Virus record (IMG/VR): IMGVR_UViG_3300047496_000120
Location: 1-34,937 of that record
Source of the DNA: a virus
Direction: 5' to 3' (one strand)
Length of the DNA: 34,937 nucleotides
In this document: positions 13,487 to 22,329 of the stretch, one piece after another
Layout of the letters: every line of letters starts with the position of its first letter
Position numbering within the stretch: the stretch's first letter is position 1
The notes under the pieces: model-generated
Database searches by the model: none
Told to the model about the DNA's origin: nothing
Seen by the model: the letters and a program-made list of their open reading frames with translations, nothing else
Position numbers and translations under genes: made by a program

Positions 13487-14517
13487 GCTATACGGTATCC
13501 TTGTATCCAAGTAAAAAAGGTATTGCCGCCATCGTTACCAAGCACAAGTCTTCCGGGAGTATCAAAACCGGTCATAGTATTTTCAACTGTTACCGTAAAA
13601 TAATCACCCTTGGTCATTGTGGTTATAAATCCACAGTTTATCTCTTCTGGCATATTAGTACCCAATAGTGAGCCCATACCCAATACTGGAAGACCCGTAT
13701 CATAAAAACGAACAGGAAAATTTGAAGAATTTGATTGCTGAAATACAAAATTACATTGGGCGGCTTGGTGGCCTGATGGGACGGAGATAGTGGTTCCTGC
13801 TGATATATAATAAATACCATTTGCCGGTGCAGTTATAGTAAGTTTATTGTTTACACCGTCTCCTGGATAAACAACATTATCAATATCATATAATTTAACA
13901 AATGGATATCCTGCTGTGCCATATAACCAGAAATTAAATGGGAAAAATGCTGCTGGTGATAATGTTGTTGGCAAATATGCAAAGAACTGATTTGAGCCAA
14001 ATACGGCAGGGCTTGTACCATCTGATGACAAATCAATACCATTTTCAGTATCTAAAATACTAAAAGAACCATCTATCGAGGTAATATTTCTCCAAAGTGC
14101 TTGGGCACCAGCATTTGCTCCAATAAGTACTTGTCCATCAGATCCATTTGAAGTGAATAAATTATGTGAACTGTCTGTTTGAATAACACCATATGCATCA
14201 AAAGGTAGGACTTGTAAGCTTCCCGTATTTTGATTAAGAACTATTCCATGGCTTGATGATACATTGATTGACCCAGTTCCTGTAGTAATAAGATTTATTT
14301 CCCCTGTTGTATACGGATTAGTAACTAATACCAAACCGAAGGGATCAATTGCAATTTGTTGAAATGAGGGTACTGGGGCTGCACCTTCACCATTAATAGC
14401 AACAATTCTAAAAACATTCACTTCAGAATCAATACCTGCAGCATCACTTATGGTGCCATTATCTTGATAAATATAGATATCACCAAGAGCTGCTTGGAAT
14501 CCTTGTTTTTTGCTCAT
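13483..14517 (-). CDS. Fibre-like protein with C1q/jelly-roll-like C-terminal domain
   Basis: 344 residues. The N-terminal half has the repeating Gly/Ser/Thr-rich strands of phage fibres, and a module DGQVLIGANAGAQALWRNIT shared with neighbours. The C-terminal ~140 residues (ITAPANGIYYISAGTTISVP ... FFTWIQGYRIA) resemble a C1q/TNF-type jelly roll, a common trimeric host-binding tip. It is a clear paralogue of 14527-15528, with the same ITSIDxSxxIxDxxNxIDLS segment. Last gene of the fibre array; AAAGGAAT precedes the ATG. A receptor-binding role is inferred. Confidence 0.75.
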   Translation of the reverse strand: MSKKQGFQAALGDIYIYQDNGTISDAAGIDSEVNVFRIVAINGEGAAPVPSFQQIAIDPFGLVLVTNPYTTGEINLITTGTGSINVSSSHGIVLNQNTGSLQVLPFDAYGVIQTDSSHNLFTSNGSDGQVLIGANAGAQALWRNITSIDGSFSILDTENGIDLSSDGTSPAVFGSNQFFAYLPTTLSPAAFFPFNFWLYGTAGYPFVKLYDIDNVVYPGDGVNNKLTITAPANGIYYISAGTTISVPSGHQAAQCNFVFQQSNSSNFPVRFYDTGLPVLGMGSLLGTNMPEEINCGFITTMTKGDYFTVTVENTMTGFDTPGRLVLGNDGGNTFFTWIQGYRIA

Positions 14518-14526
14518 ATTATTCCT

Positions 14527-15528
14527 TTATGCTACTTGGAATCCATTAACCCACAAATCATACGCAATCACACCCACATCATTATGATAACCTAATAAAA
14601 ATGCCGGTGCAGCAGTATTGTAATTAAGAACAAATGTAGCTACATCACCCACGGTCATTTGCAATAAAGCGGTTACATTTGAAGATCGTGGTGAATAGGC
14701 ATAGTTTCCATTTGGACCAAATTGATAGGTACGTCCCGTTGATGTAGTAGTTACAATTTGAGCATTATATGCTGCAAACGGCATATTCGCATTTACGCTG
14801 CTTATCGTAGTTTGTAGCGTCAGCATATAAATACCTGTTCTAGGCGCAGTCCATGTGCACGGAGAGCTTCCACCATCGCCGCCATAAAAGCCGCCGCTAT
14901 TATCAAATAATGCAGATAATGTACCACCATTAGTTCCGAGCGTGTAGGTGTTCATACCAGCAGGTAATGCAACGGTCATTTGATTTGATTTACCCTGAAA
15001 GGAGTTAGATCCAGCCTTAGTACCACTCACCGATAGATCAATTGAATTAACTCCATCGGCTATGGTAACTGAATTATCTACCGAGGTAATATTTGCCCAA
15101 ACTGGTGGAACTCCTCCATCGCCAGCAATAAGTATTTGGCCGTTAGTTCCCGTAGTTGATTTAAGGACCCCTATGCTATTGGATTGCACCACACCAGTTG
15201 AAAAGGGAATAACCTGCAAATTACCGCCATCTTGATCCAGTACTATATCACCACCCGAGGTAAATATATTAACATCACCTGTACCGGTTGTTTCTAGTTG
15301 AACATCACCATTTACTATAGAGGTAATCGTTACATCACCGACCGGATCGATCGATATTTGTGGATTTCCACTAGATGGATTAGCGCCGGGTACATTAAGA
15401 ATATTAATATTAAATACATTACCGCTATAATCCAGGCCTATAGACGCAGAATAACCAGCTGAATTCTCTTGATAGGCAAATTCATCTAATGTTATACCTA
15501 ATGCTTTAAATCCTTGTCGTGTAGTCAT
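14527..15528 (-). CDS. Fibre-like protein with C1q/jelly-roll-like C-terminal domain
   Basis: 333 residues, paralogous to the downstream neighbour. It starts MTTRQGFKALGITLDEFAYQ; residues 130-170 carry NGQILIAGDGGVPPVWANIT; the C-terminal domain begins near CTWTAPRTGIYMLTLQTTIS and ends YDLWVNGFQVA, again jelly-roll-like. AGGAATTGT before the ATG sits just after the upstream stop codon, typical of coupled translation in this array. Inferred host-binding or tail-tip component. Confidence 0.75.
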   Translation of the reverse strand: MTTRQGFKALGITLDEFAYQENSAGYSASIGLDYSGNVFNINILNVPGANPSSGNPQISIDPVGDVTITSIVNGDVQLETTGTGDVNIFTSGGDIVLDQDGGNLQVIPFSTGVVQSNSIGVLKSTTGTNGQILIAGDGGVPPVWANITSVDNSVTIADGVNSIDLSVSGTKAGSNSFQGKSNQMTVALPAGMNTYTLGTNGGTLSALFDNSGGFYGGDGGSSPCTWTAPRTGIYMLTLQTTISSVNANMPFAAYNAQIVTTTSTGRTYQFGPNGNYAYSPRSSNVTALLQMTVGDVATFVLNYNTAAPAFLLGYHNDVGVIAYDLWVNGFQVA

Positions 15529-15535
15529 ACAATTC

Positions 15536-16393
15536 CTATGGTTGAGTTATAAGTGTTAATAGGCCCTTCCAATTATAGGTAGTTGCTACTTCTCCAACTA
15601 CTCGTACTCGTGCAAAATTGCCTGATACATCCATAAAGACCGTTGGTGATCCAGTAGTTGAATCATCTTCCTGATTGATTTGAGGAGCTCCTACAAGGAT
15701 AGCTCCACTCGATGATGATCTTCGTGCTCCACCTTGTACATTGGCAGATAGTGAGGCTGTGTAATCTGATTTAGCTGCGACAATGAGCATATTAATGGTT
15801 ATAGCTTGACTGGCGTTTATGGGAATGTTAACTAAAGTAGTTGGTGTTGCATCCGTAGTTTGTAGGGTATGAATACTCTCAAACGTATTACTTATAGTTA
15901 ATTTATTACTTCCAGGATTTTCGGTAACGGTAATTGGAGCTTCACCAACAATAGATATATTGTAATTATCATCGGGATATACAAATATGTCACTATTACC
16001 ACTCAATGATTGTAAGAATCCCTCACCAGTTGTAGAACCTATATAGAGAGTATGCGTAGATTCAACGCCGCTAGTAGTAATACCTGAACCTACTGCACCT
16101 TGAACGTTTACGTTGGCATTAATATCACCATATACTACATCACCGGTATTTGGCGTTAGAGATAATATTCCAACTGCATTACCAAATGGTATCCATGTAG
16201 CAATCCCTAATGCAAGGGATACTAATACCCACATCTCATTCAGTTCTTGATTTAACCAAAAATCACCGATACGAACATTTTGACTATCGTTTCCATTCGG
16301 TGCACGGTTGTGGCGAGTAAAATTTGGGGGCGTAGGAGCTTCTACACCAACATAATTAAGTTGACCACCACGACCCGAAATATTTATCGCCAT
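15536..16393 (-). CDS. Fibre-like or tail-tip protein
   Basis: 285 residues. The N terminus has RIGDFWLNQELNEMWVL followed by GIATWIPFG, a motif seen in many phage fibre N-terminal regions and also present in the large repeat protein of this array (LGTTWIN...GIATWLSS). The middle contains beta-rich repeats (VYGDINANVNVQGAVGSGIT). The C-terminal domain differs from the C1q-like ones in the neighbours. AAGGAAATTATT precedes the ATG. Function inferred from composition and context. Confidence 0.7.
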   Translation of the reverse strand: MAINISGRGGQLNYVGVEAPTPPNFTRHNRAPNGNDSQNVRIGDFWLNQELNEMWVLVSLALGIATWIPFGNAVGILSLTPNTGDVVYGDINANVNVQGAVGSGITTSGVESTHTLYIGSTTGEGFLQSLSGNSDIFVYPDDNYNISIVGEAPITVTENPGSNKLTISNTFESIHTLQTTDATPTTLVNIPINASQAITINMLIVAAKSDYTASLSANVQGGARRSSSSGAILVGAPQINQEDDSTTGSPTVFMDVSGNFARVRVVGEVATTYNWKGLLTLITQP

Positions 16394-16432
16394 AATAATT
16401 TCCTTTTTAATACTTACCCTATAGAGGAGTTA

Positions 16433-17614
16433 CTATTGATATTCAACAATAATAACTAATCCAGATGCACCATTACCACCAGCTCCTGAAGTGAACCCAT
16501 CTATTGCAGCACCCCCACCGCCGCCCGCGCCAGCTGGTAAACCACCATGACCGCCAGAACCGCCATTTCCTATTCCATTTCCACCACCGCCAGCACCACC
16601 TGAACCACCATTTATACGACCACCACTGGTATATAACCCAGTATTACCATTACCACCATTTATGGTTCCTCCTGCTATACCACCAGCACCACCAGCAACA
16701 ATTACAGAACCGCCAAAAAATCCAAGTATGTTTCCGCCGTTACCACCTGGTTGTGGACTGGCAATATTTGCTCCAGAACCACCACCACCGGCAGCCGCAG
16801 CCATACCATTAACGGTTAATACTGTTGGAGAAAAGTTATTCTGACTACTTACATCACCTGCTGGTGGATTACCAGCACCCGTTGAGCCTGACCCTCCATC
16901 AAATGCTCCTAAAAGAGTAACGTTTTGATCAACAAAGTTTAAAATCGGTGCAGCTGAACCTCCTACGCCATTACCTTGTCCGTAAGTACCATCAGAACCG
17001 CCATTACTTAGCTGCGGAACAAATAGATTTCCTAGACGAGTTATACCGCCATCAGATCCATTATTACCTGGTGAATCTATGGTGGACTGGCCTGCGCCAC
17101 CCGCACCTCCTGCTCCAATAGTTACTGTTTCTGTTGCTCCAAAAAAGTTCGGCGCTGCGCTATAGAATAAACTGGCTCCCGCTCCACCACCACCACCACC
17201 GGTAGCATTACCGTCAGTTCCTGTTGAACCACTTGCTCCTCCCGAGCCGCCATTCCACATATAGACTGAAACATAACTAGTATTTGCTCCCTTGGTCCAA
17301 GTACCTGAATTTGTAAATGTTGTTACTATTGGTGCTACCACGCCACCTCCTCCTGAAGCTTCTAAATTTAAAGAATGAGCGCCTGGTGTAAAAGTTACGG
17401 TACCACCAGTCGATGTTAAGCTCGCAAATGCAGGTGCAGCACCAGTTGCTGCAATAAGCACCTGTCCATTAGTTCCTGCCGCGGTTACTATTACCGGGGC
17501 TGTGCCATTACCAACCATTACACCATCTTGGGTTAATGTAGCATCTTGTGTGCCACCAAGTGGGACCTGGATGGGTATGTATGAATTGATTGAATTGTTT
17601 GTATTTGTAGACAT
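16433..17614 (-). CDS. Glycine-rich fibre/adhesin-like protein
   Basis: 393 residues. The N-terminal SYIPIQVPLGGTQDATLTQD and TNGQVLIAATGAAPAFASLT modules are shared with neighbours. From about residue 110 to the end the protein is extremely glycine-rich, with runs such as GGGGGGAGAS, GSGGAGGGGNGIGNGGSGGH and AGAGGGGGAA. A beta-strand opener (TFTNSGTWTKGANTSYVSVY) precedes the glycine-rich part and a hydrophobic strand (SGLVIIVEYQ) closes it. This layout is like glycine-rich tail-fibre adhesins whose polyglycine-II helices display variable loops. The antisense strand gives a spurious His/Pro-rich ORF. Host-recognition role inferred. Confidence 0.75.
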   Translation of the reverse strand: MSTNTNNSINSYIPIQVPLGGTQDATLTQDGVMVGNGTAPVIVTAAGTNGQVLIAATGAAPAFASLTSTGGTVTFTPGAHSLNLEASGGGGVVAPIVTTFTNSGTWTKGANTSYVSVYMWNGGSGGASGSTGTDGNATGGGGGGAGASLFYSAAPNFFGATETVTIGAGGAGGAGQSTIDSPGNNGSDGGITRLGNLFVPQLSNGGSDGTYGQGNGVGGSAAPILNFVDQNVTLLGAFDGGSGSTGAGNPPAGDVSSQNNFSPTVLTVNGMAAAAGGGGSGANIASPQPGGNGGNILGFFGGSVIVAGGAGGIAGGTINGGNGNTGLYTSGGRINGGSGGAGGGGNGIGNGGSGGHGGLPAGAGGGGGAAIDGFTSGAGGNGASGLVIIVEYQ

Positions 17615-17621
17615 TATTTTC

Positions 17622-18230
17622 CTAACCCACTAATTGACCAGTAAATACCGATGAGTTACTCGAAGTACCACTATTGATGCTAATTGATTTAGTACTACCA
17701 GAAACGGTAGTCGTTACATATGCTGTATCATTTAATGCCATAATGCATAAGCGTGAACCACTTACAGAAATATTATTTCCGGTTTGTAAATTAGCAGCAC
17801 TGGCTCTAAATAGTTCAAATTTATTCTGTGTTGTTTGTAGAGCAAGAACTAATGTGGTATACGAAGAGGTTACAGAACCATAAGAACAAGTAACGGTAAA
17901 TAAATAATGCCCAGCAATAGGTGCTGTAAAAATATAGGTGCTCGTATTGAAGCTGCTACTAATATTAAACCAGGTACTATTATATTGCACAGTATATGCT
18001 GTTCCATCACCCGTAACATTTGTTTGAGAAGCACTATTGTATGCCGCGAACATTGGTTGGCTTGGTGTCAATATATAACCACTTCCATTAATGGTGAGAT
18101 TGCTACTTGCAGTAATGCCACTTGTACCATTACCAACTAATACATCTCCACTGGCCAAGGTAGTTTGGCCGGTCCCTCCTTGAGAGACCGCTATTGGTAT
18201 ATTCGAATCGATCGCATTGATTGTAGCCAT
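17622..18230 (-). CDS. Fibre-tip protein with C1q-like domain
   Basis: 202 residues. The short N-terminal module (MATINAIDSNIPIAVSQGGT, then DVLVGNGTSGITAS) matches those of the neighbours at 16433 and 18240. The C-terminal ~140 residues begin MFAAYNSASQTNVTGDGTAY and include YIFTAPIAGHYLFTVTCSYG, the signature of a C1q-like jelly roll. GAGGTAATTA precedes the ATG. Likely a trimeric receptor-binding head. Confidence 0.78.
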   Translation of the reverse strand: MATINAIDSNIPIAVSQGGTGQTTLASGDVLVGNGTSGITASSNLTINGSGYILTPSQPMFAAYNSASQTNVTGDGTAYTVQYNSTWFNISSSFNTSTYIFTAPIAGHYLFTVTCSYGSVTSSYTTLVLALQTTQNKFELFRASAANLQTGNNISVSGSRLCIMALNDTAYVTTTVSGSTKSISINSGTSSNSSVFTGQLVG

Positions 18231-18239
18231 TAATTACCT

Positions 18240-18824
18240 CTAAACGTAGGTTATATTACCTATGGATGATATGACGTTGAAAGTTGTATTTGCAACTGAG
18301 CATACCATAGTAACGCAATCACCCTTATTAGAAGAAGATAAACTACCTGATGTTGTCGTAGTTGCTATAGATCCAAAGTTTATATTCTGTCCGGTATTTT
18401 CTACAATCGTCCAACCACCCGCACCAAGACCTGAAACGGATAGCACTGATCCAACTGCTGCTGTTGAGGGTAATGTAAAGGTTACCGTACCTGCATTATT
18501 AGAAAAATATCCATTATTAACGGCCATTGCCTGAGAAGTACCGGTAACTACTGTCCAGGTCATACCAAGACCAGAACCGTTTATAGTAATCGAACCAGCA
18601 CCATTAGATATACTTATACCGGTACCACCAGTTAATGTAGCCAGAACTGGATTAGTTCCTGTATCGCCTATGGGTATTTGTCCATTAGTAGCCTGGGCTA
18701 ATGCCTGGATTGCGCCAGTTCCATTACCATATAACAAACCGCCGGATGTTAGTGTTAAATCACCCGTTCCACCAAGTGCAACTTGTATTGGTATATTACT
18801 ATTAATACTATTAATCGTTGACAT
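18240..18824 (-). CDS. Fibre-like protein, short
   Basis: 194 residues. N-terminal module MSTINSINSNIPIQVALGGT and TNGQIPIGDTGTNPVLATLT are shared with its neighbours. The C-terminal ~95 residues (GWTIVENTGQNINFG ... CVTMVCSVANTTFNVISSIG) form a beta-rich domain closely resembling the C terminus of 18834-19481 (DAIELLCIISGTTFQVLSSQ). AAGGGATAATT precedes the ATG. Confidence 0.72.
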   Translation of the reverse strand: MSTINSINSNIPIQVALGGTGDLTLTSGGLLYGNGTGAIQALAQATNGQIPIGDTGTNPVLATLTGGTGISISNGAGSITINGSGLGMTWTVVTGTSQAMAVNNGYFSNNAGTVTFTLPSTAAVGSVLSVSGLGAGGWTIVENTGQNINFGSIATTTTSGSLSSSNKGDCVTMVCSVANTTFNVISSIGNITYV

Positions 18825-18833
18825 AATTATCCC

Positions 18834-19481
18834 TTAATTAAACATCCAATTACCTTGTGAACTTAATACCTGAAACGTTGTACCGGAAATAATGCATAAC
18901 AACTCAATTGCATCATATTGGTTTGTTGATTGTAAATAACCGAGTGCACCGGTTGTAGTTGTTTGCACACCAAACTTTATTACCTGGCCCGCGTTCTGGC
19001 CAATGCGTACATCGCCAGTTCCTTTTTGGGTAACACGGATAACGTCGCCATATGCTGGCGATACCGGCAATGTTAATATAATCCCGGCACCACTATCCGC
19101 GGTATAGCCCATATTAGATGCCATGGATGCTGATACAGTTTCATCGTTCCAAAAGAACCCTGCAAGGCCGGTATTAGTGATAGTTACCGTATTGCCAGAG
19201 CCCGAGGTGGTCACATTAGTGCCACCAACAATATTTAATATACCTGCAGCAGGAACCGCAGTTCCGGAATTAGTTACAAAAGCATCTGAGACACTGGAAC
19301 TTTCAGATATAGTTAATGTATTAGTGCCCGGATTACCAGTAACGGTAATGTTGCCAGTACCAACTACATTAATTACTCCACTACCATTTGGTCCAACTTC
19401 GCCACCAGAGTTTCCTTCGAGGAATTGTACATCTGGCGCTCCAGGAGTACCACCAATTGTATATTTTGTAATTTGAGACAT
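18834..19481 (-). CDS. Fibre-like protein
   Basis: 215 residues. Repeating strand-rich N-terminal half (GVINVVGTGNITVTGNPGTN; ILNIVGGTNVTTSGSGNTVT), then a C-terminal domain (GDVIRVTQKGTGDVRIGQNA ... GTTFQVLSSQGNWMFN) paralogous to that of 18240-18824. AAGGAG overlaps the upstream stop codon, so initiation is coupled. Host-binding or structural role inferred. Confidence 0.72.
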   Translation of the reverse strand: MSQITKYTIGGTPGAPDVQFLEGNSGGEVGPNGSGVINVVGTGNITVTGNPGTNTLTISESSSVSDAFVTNSGTAVPAAGILNIVGGTNVTTSGSGNTVTITNTGLAGFFWNDETVSASMASNMGYTADSGAGIILTLPVSPAYGDVIRVTQKGTGDVRIGQNAGQVIKFGVQTTTTGALGYLQSTNQYDAIELLCIISGTTFQVLSSQGNWMFN

Positions 19482-19490
19482 AGGAGCTCC

Positions 19491-19916
19491 TTAGTCTAAA
19501 CCATACCAACTGGAGAGATAGACTGCTCCGGTTGTTGGAGGTGATCCAGCCGCAGCTACTACAGCCCATGAATATCCAATTGGGTAGACAATCTGTGTGC
19601 CAAGATTGGTTCGGTTTGTAGTAACATCTTGTATATATAATCCCCCAGATGGCAATACAAATCGATCAGTAAAATCAGCATTAGTTGATGACCACCCACC
19701 ATTTCTCTGGATCGAGAAAAAGAGTAATACATCAGTCAGATTTTCAATTAATAATTGCCGTGAATTAAACTGCAATTCTTCCCCAACTGGTAATACCGGA
19801 TTTCCTCCGGTAAACGATTGGGCAATAGCTGTTGCTACTACCCCATTGGATGCTATATAAGCAGCTGGCGCTTTGCGCAACTGCTCACAAAATAGACTTG
19901 TTGATAATGAACTCAT
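19491..19916 (-). CDS. Small virion-type protein inside the fibre array
   Basis: 141 residues, without the Gly/Ser repeats of its neighbours. The middle (EELQFNSRQLLIENLTDVLL ... GGWSSTNADFTDRFVLPSGG) looks like a compact beta sandwich. It begins MSSLSTSLFCEQLRKAPAAY. AAGGAGATAG precedes the ATG. Its place between the long repeat fibre and the shorter fibres suggests an adaptor or fibre-attachment protein, but no family is recognised. Confidence 0.66.
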   Translation of the reverse strand: MSSLSTSLFCEQLRKAPAAYIASNGVVATAIAQSFTGGNPVLPVGEELQFNSRQLLIENLTDVLLFFSIQRNGGWSSTNADFTDRFVLPSGGLYIQDVTTNRTNLGTQIVYPIGYSWAVVAAAGSPPTTGAVYLSSWYGLD

Positions 19917-19925
19917 TCTATCTCC

Positions 19926-21887
19926 TTAAGCATGTAATACCCAGAAGCTGATAATAACGTTACCGTTTAATGCCGCACTGCCATTATTAGTAGTATTTAC
20001 CACAAATGATCCAGCTGCTGGTACTAATCCAGTTAACGTCATTAATGCTGCGTTAGTTCCTGTATTAGCAACCGTACATAAAATAGTAGATGTTGCAGTT
20101 ACAAGACTATTAGTAATCGTAAATGCTTGTGTACCGGTATTTACCGTAGTAAAGCCAGTAAATGTTGCAGCACCAATATAAGCGTTTATAGTTGCAGATG
20201 CGGTTGGACTTGCTGAAGTAGCTGTTGCTGGTGCAGCTCGCACTATACCCGCAGCAGATAATGAAATACCACCAGTACCAGATAATAAAGCAATACCACC
20301 AGCAGCATTTGAAGTATCTAAAACGATCGCTGAAGGGCTTGCAACGCCTGATATTAAAGATATACCACCAACTGTAGAGTTGATATTTACTGAAGCGCCT
20401 GAGGCATTACCATAAATATTAGTACCTTCAGTTGAAGAAATCGCTATAGTTTCAGCAGTTCCACCCGCAGTTAATAATTCAATAGCATTAGCAATATTAT
20501 CATCTGAACTAAGTAATATTATACCTGTTGAATTTATATCTGTTCCTCCGGTACCGGAATTAATTGCAATTCCTCCATTACCTGCAGAAGCAGTCAGACT
20601 TATAGCTGTATTAGAAGCTTGACTAGAGGTTATTGTTGTAGCTAATGCAGAATTAGTAACTATACCACCTGCTGAAGCGGTCAAAGTTAATGCAGTTGCT
20701 GAATTGGATGCGCCAGATATTAAAACACCACCCGCAACAGAGTTTATTTTAATAGAGTTAACAGCTGTACCCATCATAGAGGTAATATTTATCGTTGATG
20801 TAGTACCACCATTTTCTGATATTGCTACAGCTCCTGCGATATTATCAGTTGATTGGATTTTCATTATACCTGAAGAGGTAAGCGCAGATCCACCTGTTCC
20901 GGAAGTTGCTGTAATACCAGCAGCTCCTGTAGTAGCTATCAAACTAATGGCAGTCGCATCAGTATTTGTGGATGTTATTACTGTATCTTTTGCCGAAGTG
21001 ACCTTAATACCACCGGCAATTGAATGAATAAATACTGATCCGGCTCCTGTTCCAAGCGCTGATTCAATTTCTATAGTTTCAGAAGTTCCGCCCTCAGAAA
21101 GAAGATAAATTGATTGAGGTACGTTTGCTCCAGTTTCTACTGAAAAATCACCAGTAGAGGCATACGTAAATCCTCCAGTACCGGAAGTCATCGTTACACC
21201 ACCATTTATTCCAGTTGCTGATATCCCAATTGCATTAACAGCATTTTGAGTACTTTCAAGATCAACTGCTTCAGTGGCAGTTAGTTCAATCCCACCAGCA
21301 GTAGCATTAAGTTCAATTGAATTTTCTGTAGCCAATCCAGATGTTAATGCAATGCCTCCATGATCAGAAGTTAATGCTACTGAATTAGCAGAAGTGCCTA
21401 AAGTTGAATGTAGAAATATTTGTTCAGATGTTCCTCCCGCTGCTATTAATGCTATAGAAGGTGCAGCATTACGGGTAGATTCTAATATAATCTCACCAGC
21501 AGAGGTAAGATCCATACCACCGTTAAATGTAGCCAATCCACCAACTAAAAGTGTTCCAGCAATCGTAGCATTCCCTGCAACTACATCAAGATTACCTGCA
21601 GTAATAACAACATTACCTAGATCGGCGGTTATATTACCAGTTGTAGCTTCTAATGTATTAAATACTCCTGAACCACCCGCAGGAGATGAAAGCCATGTTG
21701 CTATACCATCTGCATTGCTCGCATTAATATAGACACCCATGGTAGCTACGTTAATCCATGTAGTACCCAACTCACAATAATCTGATTGTCCTGGATTACG
21801 TTGTGATATAACTGGTAATGGTGCTAATTGGACGAATGTTTCACCTATATCATATGCAAATCTTGCTTTTGTACGTTTGATACCCAT
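19926..21887 (-). CDS. Large repeat-containing fibre protein
   Basis: 653 residues from ATG 21887 (AAAGG 8 bases upstream); an upstream start at 21974 is open but unsupported. The N-terminal ~75 residues (RNPGQSDYCELGTTWINVAT, GIATWLSSPAG) look like a virion-attachment module. Residues ~130-545 are built from about four copies of a 94-115-residue unit: GGTSE/GGTxxT motifs near 151, 266, 360 and 475 alternate with SGTGG motifs near 235, 329, 444 and 536, each in an xIxLxA strand pattern. This predicts a beta-solenoid or triple-stranded fibre shaft. The end (NTNNGSAALNGNVIISFWVL) is a separate cap. Being first in the array, it probably forms the main shaft. Confidence 0.78.
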   Translation of the reverse strand: MGIKRTKARFAYDIGETFVQLAPLPVISQRNPGQSDYCELGTTWINVATMGVYINASNADGIATWLSSPAGGSGVFNTLEATTGNITADLGNVVITAGNLDVVAGNATIAGTLLVGGLATFNGGMDLTSAGEIILESTRNAAPSIALIAAGGTSEQIFLHSTLGTSANSVALTSDHGGIALTSGLATENSIELNATAGGIELTATEAVDLESTQNAVNAIGISATGINGGVTMTSGTGGFTYASTGDFSVETGANVPQSIYLLSEGGTSETIEIESALGTGAGSVFIHSIAGGIKVTSAKDTVITSTNTDATAISLIATTGAAGITATSGTGGSALTSSGIMKIQSTDNIAGAVAISENGGTTSTINITSMMGTAVNSIKINSVAGGVLISGASNSATALTLTASAGGIVTNSALATTITSSQASNTAISLTASAGNGGIAINSGTGGTDINSTGIILLSSDDNIANAIELLTAGGTAETIAISSTEGTNIYGNASGASVNINSTVGGISLISGVASPSAIVLDTSNAAGGIALLSGTGGISLSAAGIVRAAPATATSASPTASATINAYIGAATFTGFTTVNTGTQAFTITNSLVTATSTILCTVANTGTNAALMTLTGLVPAAGSFVVNTTNNGSAALNGNVIISFWVLHA

Positions 21888-21974
21888 AGTAAAAACCTTT
21901 CTTTTTAATTTATAAAGCTCATGCTTTAGCGTCAGTACAGCAGCCGAACCGACTAAAGTAAAACACATTTTCAA

Positions 21975-22003
21975 TTTACATTTGTAAAAACATACATTAT
22001 GCT
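21975..22003 (+). promoter_or_regulatory. Putative rightward promoter of the RHH gene
   Basis: TTTACA (21975-21980), a 17-base spacer and TATGCT (21998-22003). TTTACA and TGTAAA flank two bases here, giving a possible operator over the -35 box for the ribbon-helix-helix protein encoded just downstream. The promoter covers the upstream in-frame ATG at 21999, which argues for the start at 22035. Confidence 0.4.
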
Positions 22004-22034
22004 AAATGTAATAATAAATAAAAGGGATTATCAT

Positions 22035-22196
22035 ATGAAAAAAATGATTAAGCATGAAAAGAGATTGATAGTTGAAGTGAGTGCTGAATTGCATAAACGA
22101 GTAAAGATACGCGCTTTGAATAAAGAGATGACCACTAAAGAATGGCTATTAAATGCTATATCTCATTATATGCGCCTAGAAGATACGAAAGAATAA
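22035..22196 (+). CDS. Ribbon-helix-helix small protein
   Basis: 53 residues from the ATG at 22035, which has AAAGGG 8 bases upstream. The sequence RLIVEVSAELHKRVKIRALN, then TTKEWLLNAISHYM, has the strand-helix-helix pattern of CopG/Arc-type DNA-binding proteins. It lies on the plus strand between the leftward fibre array and the leftward ejection-type genes. Possibly a local regulator of the late genes or of its own promoter. Confidence 0.7.
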   Translation: MKKMIKHEKRLIVEVSAELHKRVKIRALNKEMTTKEWLLNAISHYMRLEDTKE

Positions 22197-22197
22197 A

Positions 22198-22329
22198 ATG
22201 ATAGGTGAAATAATAGCAGTTATTGTGATTATAGAAATAATTCATATCGCCAGCGATGTTCTCACACTTTTAGGCAATATTGTTAATGGAGTTTTTTCCG
22301 ATAACGAAGAAGAATATGATTCATATTAG
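22198..22329 (+). CDS. 43-residue small membrane protein
   Basis: MIGEIIAVIVIIEIIHIASD begins the ORF, followed by VLTLLGNIVNGVF and an acidic tail (SDNEEEYDSY). The hydrophobic N-terminal stretch could span the membrane once. The ATG follows the RHH stop by two bases with only a weak ribosome-binding site, so it is probably coupled. Its stop overlaps the convergent gene at 22326. Could be a holin-like or inhibitor microprotein; no evidence separates these. Confidence 0.5.
   Translation: MIGEIIAVIVIIEIIHIASDVLTLLGNIVNGVFSDNEEEYDSY

Noticed and set aside
16504-16844. His/Pro-rich plus-strand ORFs opposite the glycine-rich gene
   Set aside because: They are antisense readings of glycine codons (GGN to NCC), with no ribosome-binding site.
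19926-21887. CRISPR-like or DNA tandem repeat array
   Set aside because: Periodicity is at the protein level (94-115 residues) and the DNA copies are diverged; no short identical repeats with spacers.
21999-22034. ATG start at 21999 for the RHH protein
   Set aside because: It overlaps the predicted -10 box; the ATG at 22035 has AAAGGG upstream.
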